A stretch of DNA of 64,000 nucleotides from Fuchsiella alkaliacetigena (GTDB lineage: Bacteria > Bacillota > Halanaerobiia > Halobacteroidales > Acetohalobiaceae), in NCBI RefSeq assembly GCF_023227765.1, contig NZ_JALKBZ010000012.1, positions 1 through 64,000 of the forward strand, read 5' to 3'. Of the stretch, positions 16,131 to 25,353 are shown piece after piece. Made by a program: the position numbers and the translations under genes. Positions within the stretch are counted from its first letter, which is position 1, and each line of letters opens with the position of its first letter. Below the pieces are notes generated by a model. The model did not search any database. It was not told where the DNA came from and saw only the letters and a list, made by a program, of their open reading frames with translations.

Positions 16131-16961
16131 ATGGCTTGGTCTCGAGGCTTACTGTGGCTTACCCTAGCAATTTATTTTTTCAGCAGTATAATTTATATTA
16201 AACAAGAGTTAATTCAGGCTAAACAAAATAATAATAGGAAGATAGCTTATTTATTTCAGCTAGGAGCTTTAATTCATACCTTCTGCTTATTGGCTATAAT
16301 TTTGGAAACAGGGTATCTGCCGATTAAAAACCTTTATGAGACTTTGTTATTATTTAGCTGGACTATAGTTATTATTTATAATTTAATTGAATATTTATAT
16401 AAATTTAAAGTTTTGGGTGCTTTTATTATTCCTTTAAATACAATAGCTATTTTTTATGCTTCTTTTTTACCTAATAATGTAGATAATTTACCAATGGAGA
16501 TGCGCAGTATTTGGCTAAGTATTCATACTTCAGTGATCTTTTTTGGTTATGGTGTTTTTACTTTAGCTTTTTGTGTAAGTGTTGCTTATTTAATTCAAGA
16601 AAAACAGTTACAAGAAAAAAAGCCATCCATGTTTTATTATCGCTTACCTGCTCTAAATAAGTTAGATAAGCTTAGTCTTCGCTTGGTAATGATAGGGTTT
16701 CCCCTGTTGACAATTGGTGTTTTAGCAGGTGTTATTTGGTCGGGGGAAATCAAAGGAGTTTATTGGACTTGGAATGCTAAACAGATTTGGACTACTATTA
16801 CTTGGTTAATTTATGCACTTTATCTACACAATCGTTTTTCTAAGAACTGGCAAGGTCGAAAGAGTGCTTATATTACTATAATTGGTTTTTTAGCTATTTT
16901 GTTTACCTATTTAGGGTTAGCATTTTTACCTGTGGAGTTTCATGATTTTACTCAAAGCTAA
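16131..16961 (+). CDS. hemX: HemX/CcsA-family membrane protein
   Basis: A polytopic membrane protein of 276 residues with about eight helices. The loop WSGEIKGVYWTWNAKQIW matches the tryptophan-rich motif of cytochrome c assembly (CcsA/ResC) proteins, but with Asn where CcsA often has Asp. Position directly after hemA and the length match Bacillus HemX, which affects GluTR level; the cytochrome c gene upstream equally favours a haem-export CcsA role. I cannot separate these, and no ResB/CcsB partner is in the window. ATG 16131 follows GGAGGAG; a longer start at GTG 16113 is unlikely. Confidence 0.82.
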   Translation: MAWSRGLLWLTLAIYFFSSIIYIKQELIQAKQNNNRKIAYLFQLGALIHTFCLLAIILETGYLPIKNLYETLLLFSWTIVIIYNLIEYLYKFKVLGAFIIPLNTIAIFYASFLPNNVDNLPMEMRSIWLSIHTSVIFFGYGVFTLAFCVSVAYLIQEKQLQEKKPSMFYYRLPALNKLDKLSLRLVMIGFPLLTIGVLAGVIWSGEIKGVYWTWNAKQIWTTITWLIYALYLHNRFSKNWQGRKSAYITIIGFLAILFTYLGLAFLPVEFHDFTQS

Positions 16962-16989
16962 ATATTAATAAGAGTTATTAAAAGAAACT

Positions 16990-17039
16990 GATCATTGTTT
17001 ATCGTTGATTTAGCAACGATATCAATGATCTTATTTTTT
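16990..17039 (+). terminator. Terminator after hemA-hemX
   Basis: The outer arms GATCATTG and CAATGATC and the inner arms ATCGTTG and CAACGAT stack into one long hairpin (16990-17030), followed by TTATTTTTT. The next gene starts at 17208, so the rest of the cluster probably has its own promoter. Confidence 0.9.
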
Positions 17040-17207
17040 GAGTTATTAATGTTTTAATATTGATTTTAGAGTGAGGATACAAATTGTTCAAATTTTAATG
17101 AAAGGAGATTTTTTAGCTATCTAGAATATAATAAGTACTGCTAATAGGGCATCTAGATGCTTAAAGTATCTTTTATTAATTTAGATTATTATTGGGAGGG
17201 ATAGGTA

Positions 17208-17612
17208 ATGGATAAATCGAATAAGGTAGTGCCCTTGGTATTTTTAGGGGTAATGGTGATCGTATTAACGGTGGTAATTACTTTAACTGTTAGCAATAAT
17301 GGTGGTACAGAGGTTAGCCCACAAGAAGAGCAAGTTGCTCAACAAGAGCAAGTTACTCAACAACAAGATCAAACTACTATGAATCTTACTCAGGAGCAAC
17401 GAAGAATTTTCGAAGATATAACCAAGAGCTATATATGTAACTGTGGTAATTGTGAGGATATGGTCCTGTATGAGTGTGACTGCTCTACTCCGCAAGGCGC
17501 TCAAGAGTTACATGAATTTATCGTTCATTATTTAAATGAAGGTAAGAGTCAGGCGGAGATAGATGATCTCTTACATCAAAATTATGACATGAAAGCTAAT
17601 CCTAATTATTAA
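17208..17612 (+). CDS. Membrane-anchored CcmH-like cysteine protein
   Basis: The 134-residue protein has an N-terminal membrane helix (about 8-30), a Gln-rich linker (about 42-58), and a small domain with YICNCGNC and YECDC. The paired cysteines and the tail LNEGKSQAEIDDLL resemble the CcmH/CycL domain, which reduces or holds apocytochrome c haem-site cysteines. Its place between hemA-hemX and sirC, near a nine-haem cytochrome, fits a cytochrome c maturation role; this is inference. In the 246-base gap upstream, beyond the terminator, I see only a 12-base palindrome GCATCTAGATGC at 17149-17160 and a TATAAT at 17127-17132 without a clear -35. Confidence 0.65.
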   Translation: MDKSNKVVPLVFLGVMVIVLTVVITLTVSNNGGTEVSPQEEQVAQQEQVTQQQDQTTMNLTQEQRRIFEDITKSYICNCGNCEDMVLYECDCSTPQGAQELHEFIVHYLNEGKSQAEIDDLLHQNYDMKANPNY

Positions 17613-17650
17613 CTTTAATAATTGAGAACTGATAAAGGAGTTGTAAGCAG

Positions 17651-18334
17651 TTGGGTCAAGACTATTTGATAGCTTTAGATTTAACAGAAGAGCAGGTAAT
17701 AGTAGTTGGTGGAGGCACTGTAGCAGTTAGAAAGGTAAAAAGTCTAATAGAATCTGAAGCGACAGTCAAAGTGATTAGTCCACAGTTAAATTCTCAGCTG
17801 GCTGAGTTGGTGGCTGAGGGATTAATTGCTTATGAAAAAAGAGAATATAAAAGTAAAGATGTGGAGGCCGGCTTTTTAATTATAGCAGCTACTGACCAGG
17901 CTAAAGTTAATAAGCAGGTGGCTCAAGATGCTCGGGCAGCGGGCAAATTAGTTAATGTAGTGGATCAACCGCAGCTATCAAACTTCAATGTGCCGGCTGT
18001 AGTTAGACAGGGTGATTTGACAATTAGTATTTCTACTGCTGGTAAAAGTCCGGCTCTTTCGGGAAAATTGAGAAGAGAACTACAAGCAAGGTATGGTCAA
18101 GAGTATAAGATTTTTTTAAATTTATTAGGTGATTTGCGTAGTAAGATTATTAATCAAGTAGCAACAGCAGAGCAGCGGAGAAAAATTTTTAAAGACTTGG
18201 CTTATTCACAAGTACCAGAACTTTTAAAGGTAGAGAAGTTTAAAAAAGCCGAGGAATTAATAAATGGTATTTTACCGAGCGGGATTGGAGTTGAGTTTTT
18301 GGAATCAGGTAAATACATTGTTTCATTCAAATGA
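17651..18334 (+). CDS. sirC: Precorrin-2 dehydrogenase
   Basis: NAD-dependent oxidation of precorrin-2 to sirohydrochlorin, a step in siroheme and in siroheme-dependent haem synthesis. The 227-residue protein has the Rossmann motif VIVVGGGTVAVRK near residue 18, followed by NVVDQPQLSNFNVPAVVRQG and STAGKSPALSGKLR, typical of SirC/CysG-N/Met8. It starts at TTG 17651 behind AAGGAG (9 bases). No separate chelatase gene is nearby; whether this protein also inserts iron, as Met8p does, is open. Its last six codons and stop lie within the left edge of repeat copy B. Confidence 0.92.
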   Translation: MGQDYLIALDLTEEQVIVVGGGTVAVRKVKSLIESEATVKVISPQLNSQLAELVAEGLIAYEKREYKSKDVEAGFLIIAATDQAKVNKQVAQDARAAGKLVNVVDQPQLSNFNVPAVVRQGDLTISISTAGKSPALSGKLRRELQARYGQEYKIFLNLLGDLRSKIINQVATAEQRRKIFKDLAYSQVPELLKVEKFKKAEELINGILPSGIGVEFLESGKYIVSFK

Positions 18335-18762
18335 TAAAGGACAGAGGATAGAGGACAGATAAAGTTCAAAGTCAAAACTAATTTGACGCAGTGCCCCGTA
18401 GAAGTACCCTTGGGGTGACTAAAATCTGACTAAATTCTGATTTAAAATCCTAAAAAATAAAATCAAAACCTTGGAACTACGAATGAGCACAAATCAATAC
18501 GCGCCCTGAAAGGATGATAATCCTTGAAGAAGTAGTCTTGGGCTGAATAAAACCTTTAAATAATTTTAATGCTTTGAACTTATTCGTGTTCATTAGTGTT
18601 GATTAGTGGTTTCAAAGAATTTAAAGGTTTTAAGGTCTTGTCAGATTTTTGTCGGAACTTAGTCTGTGTCAAATAGAACTTGAACTTTATCTTTAGATTT
18701 TAATTTATCCTTTATCCTTTATTCTCTGTACTCTGAACGAAGCAATAGACCGATATTGTTTT
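18314..18762 (+). repeat. Dispersed MITE-like repeat, copy B (+ orientation)
   Basis: This fills the 533-base gap between sirC and hemC and overlaps the end of sirC. Its left edge (18314-18340) matches copy A at about 24 of 27 positions. The inner ends AAGTTCAA (18362-18369) and ACTTGAACTTTAT (18678-18690) are inverted. It shares with copy A the pieces GCGCCCTGAAA, TCTTGGGCTGAATAAA, CCTTTAAATAATTT and GGAACTTAGTCTGTGTCAAA. It has a shortened core but an extra internal segment holding a second core-like piece (CAGTGCCCCGTAGAAGTACCC, split across 18390-18411). No gene is seen in it. Confidence 0.75.
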
Positions 18763-18867
18763 GCAGTTTAATTATTAATTGCGTTTTATGATTAAGACAC
18801 AAATTAATTAAAGAATATACTAATTTAAAAATTGATAATAATTAGTTTTAGCTAAAGGAGGCGACAA

Positions 18868-19812
18868 ATGGAGAATAAAAAGATAATCATTGGAACTAGA
18901 AGTAGCCAATTAGCCGTTTGTCAGACGCAAAAAGTGGCTGATAACTTGGCTGAAGTATTACCGAACTATGAAATTGAGCTAAAAAAGATTACCACTAAGG
19001 GTGATCAGATATTAGACAGATCCTTAGCTGAAATAGGCGGTAAAGGACTTTTTATTAAAGAGCTAGAAGTAGCACTTTTACAAGGAGAGATTGATCTAGC
19101 AATTCATAGTATGAAGGATATGCCTGCAGAGTTGCCAGCGGAATTAGCAATTACAGCTATTCCTCAGCGAGTGGACTATCGGGATGCTTTGATTTCTGAA
19201 TCAGGAGTTACAATTGATGAACTACCTACTGGGGCCCGAATTGGCACGGGAAGTTTACGGCGTACAGCTCAATTATTAAAATATCGCTCTGATTTAGAGA
19301 TAGTACCTATCAGAGGTAATATAGATACTCGCTTGCAGAAATTAAAGGATGATGAGCTGGATTTAGATGCTATTGTATTGGCAGTAGCTGGTCTATTGAG
19401 AATGGGCTGGGAAGATAAAATCACTCAGTATTTGGAGCCTGAAGTTATGCTGCCCGCAGCGGGACAGGGAGCTTTGGCTATTGAGACTAGAAAAGAAGAT
19501 GATAGAATTAATGAGATTGTGGCAGCTATTGATGACCAATCTACTAAGTATTCTTTAGCAGCTGAAAGGGCATTTTTAGAACATTTAGAAGGTGACTGTC
19601 AAGTACCTATTGGTGCTTTAGCTGAGGTGCAGGGTAAAAGTATTAGTTTAGAAGGTATGGTGTCTACTTTAGATGGTGAGAGATATTTGAGTGGAGCCAA
19701 AGAAGGTAGTGTTGATCAGGCAGCAGAATTAGGAGTAGAGTTGGCTGAAGAATTGATAGAGCAAGGTGCAGAAGAAATTTTAAAAAGAGTGAGACAGGAG
19801 ACTGATAAATAA
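18868..19812 (+). CDS. hemC: Porphobilinogen deaminase (hydroxymethylbilane synthase)
   Basis: Condenses four porphobilinogen units into hydroxymethylbilane. The 314-residue length is normal. The N-terminus has IGTRSSQLAVCQTQKVA, HSMKDMPAELP carries active-site residues, and GTGSLRRTAQL and PIRGNIDTRLQKL bind substrate. The dipyrromethane-cofactor cysteine is in LEGDCQVPIGA (about residue 243). AAAGGAGG precedes ATG 18868. It overlaps the cobA-hemD start by one base. Confidence 0.97.
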   Translation: MENKKIIIGTRSSQLAVCQTQKVADNLAEVLPNYEIELKKITTKGDQILDRSLAEIGGKGLFIKELEVALLQGEIDLAIHSMKDMPAELPAELAITAIPQRVDYRDALISESGVTIDELPTGARIGTGSLRRTAQLLKYRSDLEIVPIRGNIDTRLQKLKDDELDLDAIVLAVAGLLRMGWEDKITQYLEPEVMLPAAGQGALAIETRKEDDRINEIVAAIDDQSTKYSLAAERAFLEHLEGDCQVPIGALAEVQGKSISLEGMVSTLDGERYLSGAKEGSVDQAAELGVELAEELIEQGAEEILKRVRQETDK

Positions 19813-21317
19813 TGGAGAGAGGAAAGGTGTTTTTGGTTGGGGCTGGCCCAGGCGATCCTAAGCTAATTTCAGTGAGAGGCTTAGAGGCTATTCAGCAGGC
19901 CGAGGTGGTAGTTTATGATTATTTGGCTAATCCTAGGCTTTTAGCTGAGGCTAGTGAGGAAGCAGAGTTTATTTATGTAGGTAAAAAGGCTGGAGATCAT
20001 ACTTATTCTCAGGAAGAGATTAACGATATAATTATTGCTAAAGCTCAGGCTGGCAATATAGTTACTCGTTTAAAAGGCGGAGATCCCTTTATTTTTGGAC
20101 GAGGCGGAGAAGAGGCTGAGTATTTACGAGAGCATGGAGTCGATTTTGAGATCGTGCCAGGTATTACTTCGCCGATTGCTGTCCCAGCTTATGCTGGTAT
20201 TCCCCTTACTCATCGAGACTTTAATTCTTCGGTGGCTTTTGTAACAGGACACGAGGATCCTACTAAAGAGGAGTCTAACTTGGATTGGGAGAAGTTATCT
20301 ACTGCTACTGGTACTTTGGTTTTCTTGATGGGAGTAGGTAATTTAGCAAATAATGTGGAACAATTAAAGAAACATGGTCGAGCTGCTGAAACTCCTGTTA
20401 CTTTGATTCGCTGGGGAACTACTCCTAAACAGGAGACAGTAGTAGGTACTTTAGATAATATAGTAGAAAAGGTGGAAGCAGCAAGACTTAAACCGCCAGC
20501 GATTACTGTAGTTGGTGAAGTGGTATCCTTGCGAGAGAAGTTGCAGTGGTTTGATAATAAGCCGTTATTTGGTCAGCGAATTTTAGTGACTAGATCTCGT
20601 ACTCAGGCTAGTAAGCTTTCTAAGCAGCTGTATGAGTTAGGAGCTGAGCCGGTGGAATGTCCGGCGATTAAGATAGTAGCTCCTGAGGACTTTGCTCCTT
20701 TAGATAGTGCTTTAGCTGAGGCTGATCAGTATGACTGGGTGGTATTTACTAGTGTAAATGGCGTTAAAGCTGTACGGAATAGATTAAAAGAGTTAGGCAA
20801 GGATGTCCGAGCCTTTGGTGAGGCTAAGATTGCTGCTATCGGCTCTAAAACGGCTCAAGAGGTAGAAAATTCAGGCTTGCGGGTGGATTATATTCCTAAA
20901 AAGTATGTAGCTGAATCGATTATAGAGGGATTAGCTGATGACTTATCAGGTCAGAAGTTCTTACTACCTAGAGCCGATATTGCTCGAGAGGCTTTGGAAG
21001 CAGGGTTAAAGGAAAAGGGAGCTATAGTAGACAATGTAACGGCTTATAGAACAGTGACTGGCGAAGGAAATGAAGAGGCTTTGCGAATGATTGAGGAGCA
21101 GGAAGTAGATATTGTGACCTTTACTAGTTCTTCTACAGTGAAGAATTTTGTTAAGATGTTAGGTGATAGAGATTATCAGCAGTTATTAGAAGAGGTAAAG
21201 ATTGCCTGCATTGGCCCGATTACAGCTGCTACGGCGAGGGATTTAGATTTAGAGGTTGATGTGGTAGCTGAGGAATATACTATTGAAGGTTTAGTGGAGG
21301 CTATTTTAGATAGTTAA
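19812..21317 (+). CDS. cobA-hemD: Uroporphyrinogen-III C-methyltransferase / uroporphyrinogen-III synthase fusion
   Basis: A 501-residue two-domain enzyme. The N-terminal half (about 1-245) is a SAM uroporphyrinogen-III methyltransferase with VGAGPGDPKLISVRG and LKGGDPFIFGRGGEEAEYL. The C-terminal half (about 250-501) is HemD, which cyclises hydroxymethylbilane, with ILVTRSRTQASKLS, VFTSVNGVKAV and FTSSSTVKNF. Such fusions are common in Clostridia. The product precorrin-2 goes to SirC. Repeat copy C begins 5 bases after the stop. Confidence 0.95.
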   Translation: MERGKVFLVGAGPGDPKLISVRGLEAIQQAEVVVYDYLANPRLLAEASEEAEFIYVGKKAGDHTYSQEEINDIIIAKAQAGNIVTRLKGGDPFIFGRGGEEAEYLREHGVDFEIVPGITSPIAVPAYAGIPLTHRDFNSSVAFVTGHEDPTKEESNLDWEKLSTATGTLVFLMGVGNLANNVEQLKKHGRAAETPVTLIRWGTTPKQETVVGTLDNIVEKVEAARLKPPAITVVGEVVSLREKLQWFDNKPLFGQRILVTRSRTQASKLSKQLYELGAEPVECPAIKIVAPEDFAPLDSALAEADQYDWVVFTSVNGVKAVRNRLKELGKDVRAFGEAKIAAIGSKTAQEVENSGLRVDYIPKKYVAESIIEGLADDLSGQKFLLPRADIAREALEAGLKEKGAIVDNVTAYRTVTGEGNEEALRMIEEQEVDIVTFTSSSTVKNFVKMLGDRDYQQLLEEVKIACIGPITAATARDLDLEVDVVAEEYTIEGLVEAILDS

Positions 21318-21322
21318 ATGTT

Positions 21323-21640
21323 GAAGTTCAAAGTCAAATTCAAAAGCAATTTGACGCTGACTAAGTTCTGACAAAAATCTGACTAAAGCGTACAAAATAA
21401 AAAAATAAATATTTCAAGTTCTTAATGTACTAATGTTTTAGTCTGAACTTAGTCGGACTTTAGTCATCCCAATAGTACTTCCTCAAGAAGCAAAAAACGC
21501 TTCCCAGAGTAATGACTAGCTAAAGGCCAAGCATCGTTTCAGGGCGCTGTGTCTAATAGAATTTGAACTTTATCTCTTGAGCTTATGTTTTTATCTATCT
21601 TCTATCATTTATTATTTATTATTTGCTCTAAAAAAGGATA
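21323..21640 (-). repeat. Dispersed MITE-like repeat, copy C (reverse orientation)
   Basis: This fills the gap between cobA-hemD and ahbC. Read on the minus strand it is collinear with copy A: ATGATAGAAGATAGATAA, then AAAGTTCAAATT, then the core GCGCCCTGAAACGATGC (21546 downward) through TTTTTTGCTTCTTGAGG. It then has AGTCAGATTTTTGTCAG and ends near AGTCAGCGTCAAATT. Inverted ends AAGTTCAAAG (21324-21333) and TTTGAACTTTAT (from 21562) flank it. It has a single copy of the 11-base unit that is doubled in copy A. No gene is seen. Confidence 0.75.
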
Positions 21641-21685
21641 AGTTAACTAGATTATTAAAATTTGAAAAGCAAGGTGGGATTAATT

Positions 21686-22882
21686 ATGATTGGTGTTTCA
21701 AAGTTATTAGGAGGAAAAGAAAAGTTCGGTGATAGCTTGAGATATAGCTTAAAGTCCAAGAATCAAAAGCATGGTACTCGTCAAGGTAGAGGGCCTGTGG
21801 TCGTCTGGAATATGACTAGAACCTGTAACTTAAGCTGTACTCACTGTTATTCAGATTCAGAAAATAAGAGCTATGATGGTGAATTGAGTACTGAAGAGGC
21901 TAAGCAGTTTATTGATGATTTAGCTGATTTTAAGGTGCCGGTTTTACTTTTTTCTGGTGGGGAACCGTTAATTCGCGAGGATATTTTTGAGTTAGCTGAG
22001 TATACAGCCCAAAAAGGGATTAGGCCTACCATTTCTACTAATGGAACTTTGATTACTAAGGAGGTAGCTCAGCGCTTAAAGGATATTGGCGTAGGTTATG
22101 TAGGCATTAGTTTGGATGGCATGCCGGAGACTAATGATAAGTTTAGAGGTAAAGAGGGAGCCTTTGATAGGGCCCTAGAAGGAATGCATAACTGTTTAGA
22201 AATAGAGCAACGAGTTGGATTGAGATTTACTATTAATCGTCATAACTTTGCAGAATTAAATGATATATTCGATCTGATTGAAGAGGAAGGAATACCTAGA
22301 GCTTGTTTTTATCACTTAGTCTATTCTGGACGAGGTAGTGAAATGATGAAGGAGGATATCTCTTTAGCTGAGTCTCGCCAGGCAATGGATATTATTATAG
22401 ATCGCACTTTAGATTTTCAAGCTAAAGGATTAGATAAAGAGATTTTAACAGTGGATAACCATGCTGATGGGATATATTTATATCTGCGGATGAAGGAAGA
22501 ACAGCCGCAAAAAGCTAAAGAAATTTTAGAGCTACTTAAATTAAATGGTGGTAATCGGAGCGGAATTGCGATTGCCAATGTGGACTGGGTAGGTGATGTG
22601 CATCCGGATCAGTTTACTCAAAACCATACCTTTGGCAATGTGCGGGAAAGAAGCTTTAAAGAGATTTGGACTGATACTTCAACTAATGAGATTTTAGCTG
22701 GGCTTAAAGATAGAAAGCCTTTGCTTAAGGGTAGATGTGCTAAATGTAAGTGGCTAGAGGTCTGTAATGGTAACTTTCGACCTCGAGCTGAGGCTGTACA
22801 TGGTGACTTTTGGCAAGAAGATCCGGCTTGCTATTTAACCGATGAAGAGATTGGACTGACTGAAAAGAAGGGAGATGAATAG
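21686..22882 (+). CDS. ahbC: Radical SAM haem biosynthesis protein, AhbC type
   Basis: In the siroheme-dependent route AhbC removes the acetate side chains of 12,18-didecarboxysiroheme to give Fe-coproporphyrin III. The 398-residue protein has the radical SAM motif [13 protein letters not shown] near residue 50, [13 protein letters not shown], and a C-terminal cysteine region [20 protein letters not shown] that binds a second cluster. ATG 21686 is chosen because AAGGTGGG at 21670-21677 is 8 bases before it and gives the usual MIGVSKLL start; an in-frame TTG at 21662 precedes the ribosome site. NirJ-like proteins are close relatives, but the ahb/hem context decides. Confidence 0.9.
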   Translation: MIGVSKLLGGKEKFGDSLRYSLKSKNQKHGTRQGRGPVVVWNMTRTCNLSCTHCYSDSENKSYDGELSTEEAKQFIDDLADFKVPVLLFSGGEPLIREDIFELAEYTAQKGIRPTISTNGTLITKEVAQRLKDIGVGYVGISLDGMPETNDKFRGKEGAFDRALEGMHNCLEIEQRVGLRFTINRHNFAELNDIFDLIEEEGIPRACFYHLVYSGRGSEMMKEDISLAESRQAMDIIIDRTLDFQAKGLDKEILTVDNHADGIYLYLRMKEEQPQKAKEILELLKLNGGNRSGIAIANVDWVGDVHPDQFTQNHTFGNVRERSFKEIWTDTSTNEILAGLKDRKPLLKGRCAKCKWLEVCNGNFRPRAEAVHGDFWQEDPACYLTDEEIGLTEKKGDE

Positions 22883-22883
22883 C

Positions 22884-23861
22884 TTGTTTCCAGGATTGAT
22901 TAAAAGACCCCGTAGATTAAGAGTGGATAAGCTACGTCAATTGGTAAAAGAGACTGGCTTAGATGTTAGTGATTTGATTTATCCCTTATTCGTAGTTAAC
23001 GGAGAAAATATAAAAAAAGAGATTCCTTCAATGCCGGGTAACTATCATTGGTCTCTGGATTTAGTACTTAAAGAGGTACAGAGGGTAGTTAAGTTAGGTA
23101 TTGGAGCTATTATTCTCTTTGGAGTACCTAAAAATAAAGACGAGGAAGGAAGTAGAGCTTGGGCTAAAGACGGGATAGTGCAAAAAGCTTGTAGTTTAAT
23201 TAAAGAAGAGTTTCCGCAGTTATTAGTGATTACCGATGTCTGTCTTTGTCAATATACTGAGCATGGTCACTGTGGCGTATTGGATGAAGGAAAGATTAAA
23301 AATGATTCTACTTTAAAGCTATTATCTAAAGTAGCTTTTTCTCATGCTCAGGCAGGAGCTGATATGGTAGCTCCTTCGGATATGATGGATGGGCGAGTAA
23401 GGGCCATTAGGAAGACTTTAGATCAAAAAGGGTTTAAGGAAGTTTCGATTATGGCCTATTCGGCTAAGTATGCTTCTAATTTCTACGGGCCCTTTCGCGA
23501 TGCAGCTCATTCAGCTCCGCAGAAAGGCGACCGTCGTTCTTATCAAATGGATCCTGCTAATAGTCGGGAGGCTATTAAAGAAGCGCAGTTGGATATTGAA
23601 GAAGGAGCCGATATCTTAATGGTTAAGCCGGCCTTATCTTATCTGGATATTATTTATCGTTTAAAGGAAGAGTTTAACTATCCGGTAGCTGCTTATAATG
23701 TTAGTGGAGAGTATTCTTTGGTTAAAGCAGCGGCTAAGCAGGGCTGGGTGGATGAAAAAGGAGTTGTGCTGGAGATGCTGCTGAGCATGAAGCGAGCCGG
23801 TGCTGATTTGATACTGACTTATTTTGCTAAAGAGGTAGCTAAATGGCTAAAGGAGGGGTAA
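22884..23861 (+). CDS. hemB: Delta-aminolevulinic acid dehydratase (porphobilinogen synthase)
   Basis: Condenses two ALA to porphobilinogen, 325 residues. The cysteine cluster [14 protein letters not shown] indicates the zinc-dependent type. Active-site lysines are in [18 protein letters not shown] and [13 protein letters not shown] use TTG 22884, giving [13 protein letters not shown], because GGGAG at 22870-22874 is 9 bases before it; the in-frame ATG at 22875 touches that ribosome site. It begins one base after the ahbC stop, so translation is probably coupled. Confidence 0.95.
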   Translation: MFPGLIKRPRRLRVDKLRQLVKETGLDVSDLIYPLFVVNGENIKKEIPSMPGNYHWSLDLVLKEVQRVVKLGIGAIILFGVPKNKDEEGSRAWAKDGIVQKACSLIKEEFPQLLVITDVCLCQYTEHGHCGVLDEGKIKNDSTLKLLSKVAFSHAQAGADMVAPSDMMDGRVRAIRKTLDQKGFKEVSIMAYSAKYASNFYGPFRDAAHSAPQKGDRRSYQMDPANSREAIKEAQLDIEEGADILMVKPALSYLDIIYRLKEEFNYPVAAYNVSGEYSLVKAAAKQGWVDEKGVVLEMLLSMKRAGADLILTYFAKEVAKWLKEG

Positions 23862-23864
23862 AAA

Positions 23865-24863
23865 ATGCTTATTTCCTGGAATACTACTAAAGAGTGTAAC
23901 TTATACTGTAAACACTGTTATCGGGACTCGGGCCCGGATGAAAAGGAAGTTGATGAACTGAGTACCGCTGAAGGAAAAAAACTACTGGCTGAGATAGCTA
24001 AGGCCGGTTTTAAAATTATAATTTTTAGCGGAGGAGAACCGTTGTTACGTGATGATATATATGAATTAGTAGAATGTGCTGTAGAAGAGGGTTTAAGACC
24101 GGTCTTTGGTACTAACGGAATGTATATTACTGAAGAGATGGCTCAAAAGTTGAAGGAAGCAGGAGCTGCCGGAATGGGAATTAGTCTTGATAGTGTTGAG
24201 CCTGAAATTCACGATGAGTTTAGGCAGTTTGAAGGAGCTTGGGAAAAAGCTATTAAAGGTATTCAAAACTGTGTTAAAGTAGGTTTGCCAGTACAGATTA
24301 ATACCACTATTAGTGATTTAAATTACGATGAGTTTGAAGAAATTACCGATTTAGCTGTCGAGTTGGGGGCTAGAGCTCATCATCCTTTCTTTTTAGTACC
24401 TACTGGTCGGGGTAAGGAGATTGAAGAGGACTCGGTGCGGGCCCGCAGATATCATGAATTGATTGAAAGGATTATGGAAAAGCAAAAAGAGGTAGAGATA
24501 GAGCTAAAGCCTACCTGTGCTCCTCAATTTATGGCCGTAGCTCAAGAAAAGGGAATGGAGATGCGCTTTACTCGGGGCTGCTTGGCTGGAACGGACTATT
24601 GCTGTATTTTACCTAATGGAGAGGTGCATATCTGCCCTTATTTACCAGTTAAAGTAGGTCACGTTAGAGAGACGCCTTTTGATCAACTATGGGAGAATTC
24701 TGAAATCTTTAAAGAATTGAGAAGCTTAGATTACAAGGGTAGTTGTGGTAGCTGCGTTTATACTGAAATCTGCGGTGGTTGTCGGGCTAGGGCTTATTAT
24801 TATTCAGACGGTGATTATATGGCTGGGGAACCTTGGTGTAATAGAGGTGGTAGTAGTGAATAA
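23865..24863 (+). CDS. ahbD: Radical SAM haem synthase, AhbD type
   Basis: AhbD decarboxylates the two propionates of Fe-coproporphyrin III to vinyl groups, yielding haem b anaerobically. The 332-residue protein has CNLYCKHCYRDSG near residue 11, IIFSGGEPLLRDD, and an auxiliary-cluster region CGSCVYTEICGGCRARAYYY with a further CCILPNG and WCNRG. The two radical SAM proteins here are clearly paralogous. AAAGGAGGGG precedes the ATG, which is 3 bases after hemB. It overlaps the next gene by 8 bases. Confidence 0.9.
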   Translation: MLISWNTTKECNLYCKHCYRDSGPDEKEVDELSTAEGKKLLAEIAKAGFKIIIFSGGEPLLRDDIYELVECAVEEGLRPVFGTNGMYITEEMAQKLKEAGAAGMGISLDSVEPEIHDEFRQFEGAWEKAIKGIQNCVKVGLPVQINTTISDLNYDEFEEITDLAVELGARAHHPFFLVPTGRGKEIEEDSVRARRYHELIERIMEKQKEVEIELKPTCAPQFMAVAQEKGMEMRFTRGCLAGTDYCCILPNGEVHICPYLPVKVGHVRETPFDQLWENSEIFKELRSLDYKGSCGSCVYTEICGGCRARAYYYSDGDYMAGEPWCNRGGSSE

Positions 24864-25353
24864 AGAACTGGATAATCTAGATCAACAGCTTTTAAATATA
24901 ACTCAGCGTGACTTTCCTATTACTTCTAAACCATATCAGGCAATTGGAGAAAAGTTAGGCATAGAGGGAAGTGAAGTGATAGATAGGATTAAAAAATTAA
25001 AGGAACAGGGTTATATTCGTAGATTGGGTGGGATTTTTAGTTCTAAAGAGTTAGGCTATGTGAGTACTCTAGTGGCTACTAAGGTAGAAGAGGATAAATT
25101 TTATAAAGTCGCTGAAAAGATTAATCAATATCCAGGGGTAACCCATAACTATCGTCGTAATCATGACTTTAACCTGTGGTTTACCTTAATAGTTTCTTCC
25201 TCAGCAAAGTTGGAAGCCCAATTAGCAGAAATTGCTGATTTAGAGGGAGTTAAAGTACTACGAAATCTACCAGCCAAAAACTTATATAAATTAGGTGTAA
25301 ATCTGGATATGCAGAGCAAGGAGCAGGATCGGGGGGAAGAGAATGGCAGTTGA
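24856..25353 (+). CDS. Siroheme decarboxylase subunit (AhbA/AhbB, Lrp/AsnC-like)
   Basis: AhbA and AhbB together decarboxylate siroheme to 12,18-didecarboxysiroheme. The 165-residue protein has an AsnC-type helix-turn-helix half (LDQQLLNITQRDFPITSKPYQ onward, about 6-60) and an alpha/beta half with GVTHNYRRNHDFNLWFT. HNYRRNHDFN carries the His/Arg residues expected to contact the tetrapyrrole. GTG 24856 is chosen because AGAGGTGG lies just upstream; longer reads run back into ahbD. I do not assign A or B. Confidence 0.88.
   Translation: MNKELDNLDQQLLNITQRDFPITSKPYQAIGEKLGIEGSEVIDRIKKLKEQGYIRRLGGIFSSKELGYVSTLVATKVEEDKFYKVAEKINQYPGVTHNYRRNHDFNLWFTLIVSSSAKLEAQLAEIADLEGVKVLRNLPAKNLYKLGVNLDMQSKEQDRGEENGS

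Noticed and set aside
18340-18760. Broken gene (pseudogene) in the sirC-hemC gap
   Set aside because: No frame stays open for long and no protein family is recognisable; the segment aligns with the non-coding repeat copies A and C.
22875-22883. ATG 22875 as hemB start
   Set aside because: It touches the GGGAG ribosome site, whereas TTG 22884 has 9-base spacing and gives the usual [13 protein letters not shown] start.
24745-24855. N-terminal membrane-like extension of the first AhbA/B gene
   Set aside because: The hydrophobic stretch is ahbD read in another frame; GTG 24856 behind AGAGGTGG restores the normal family start.
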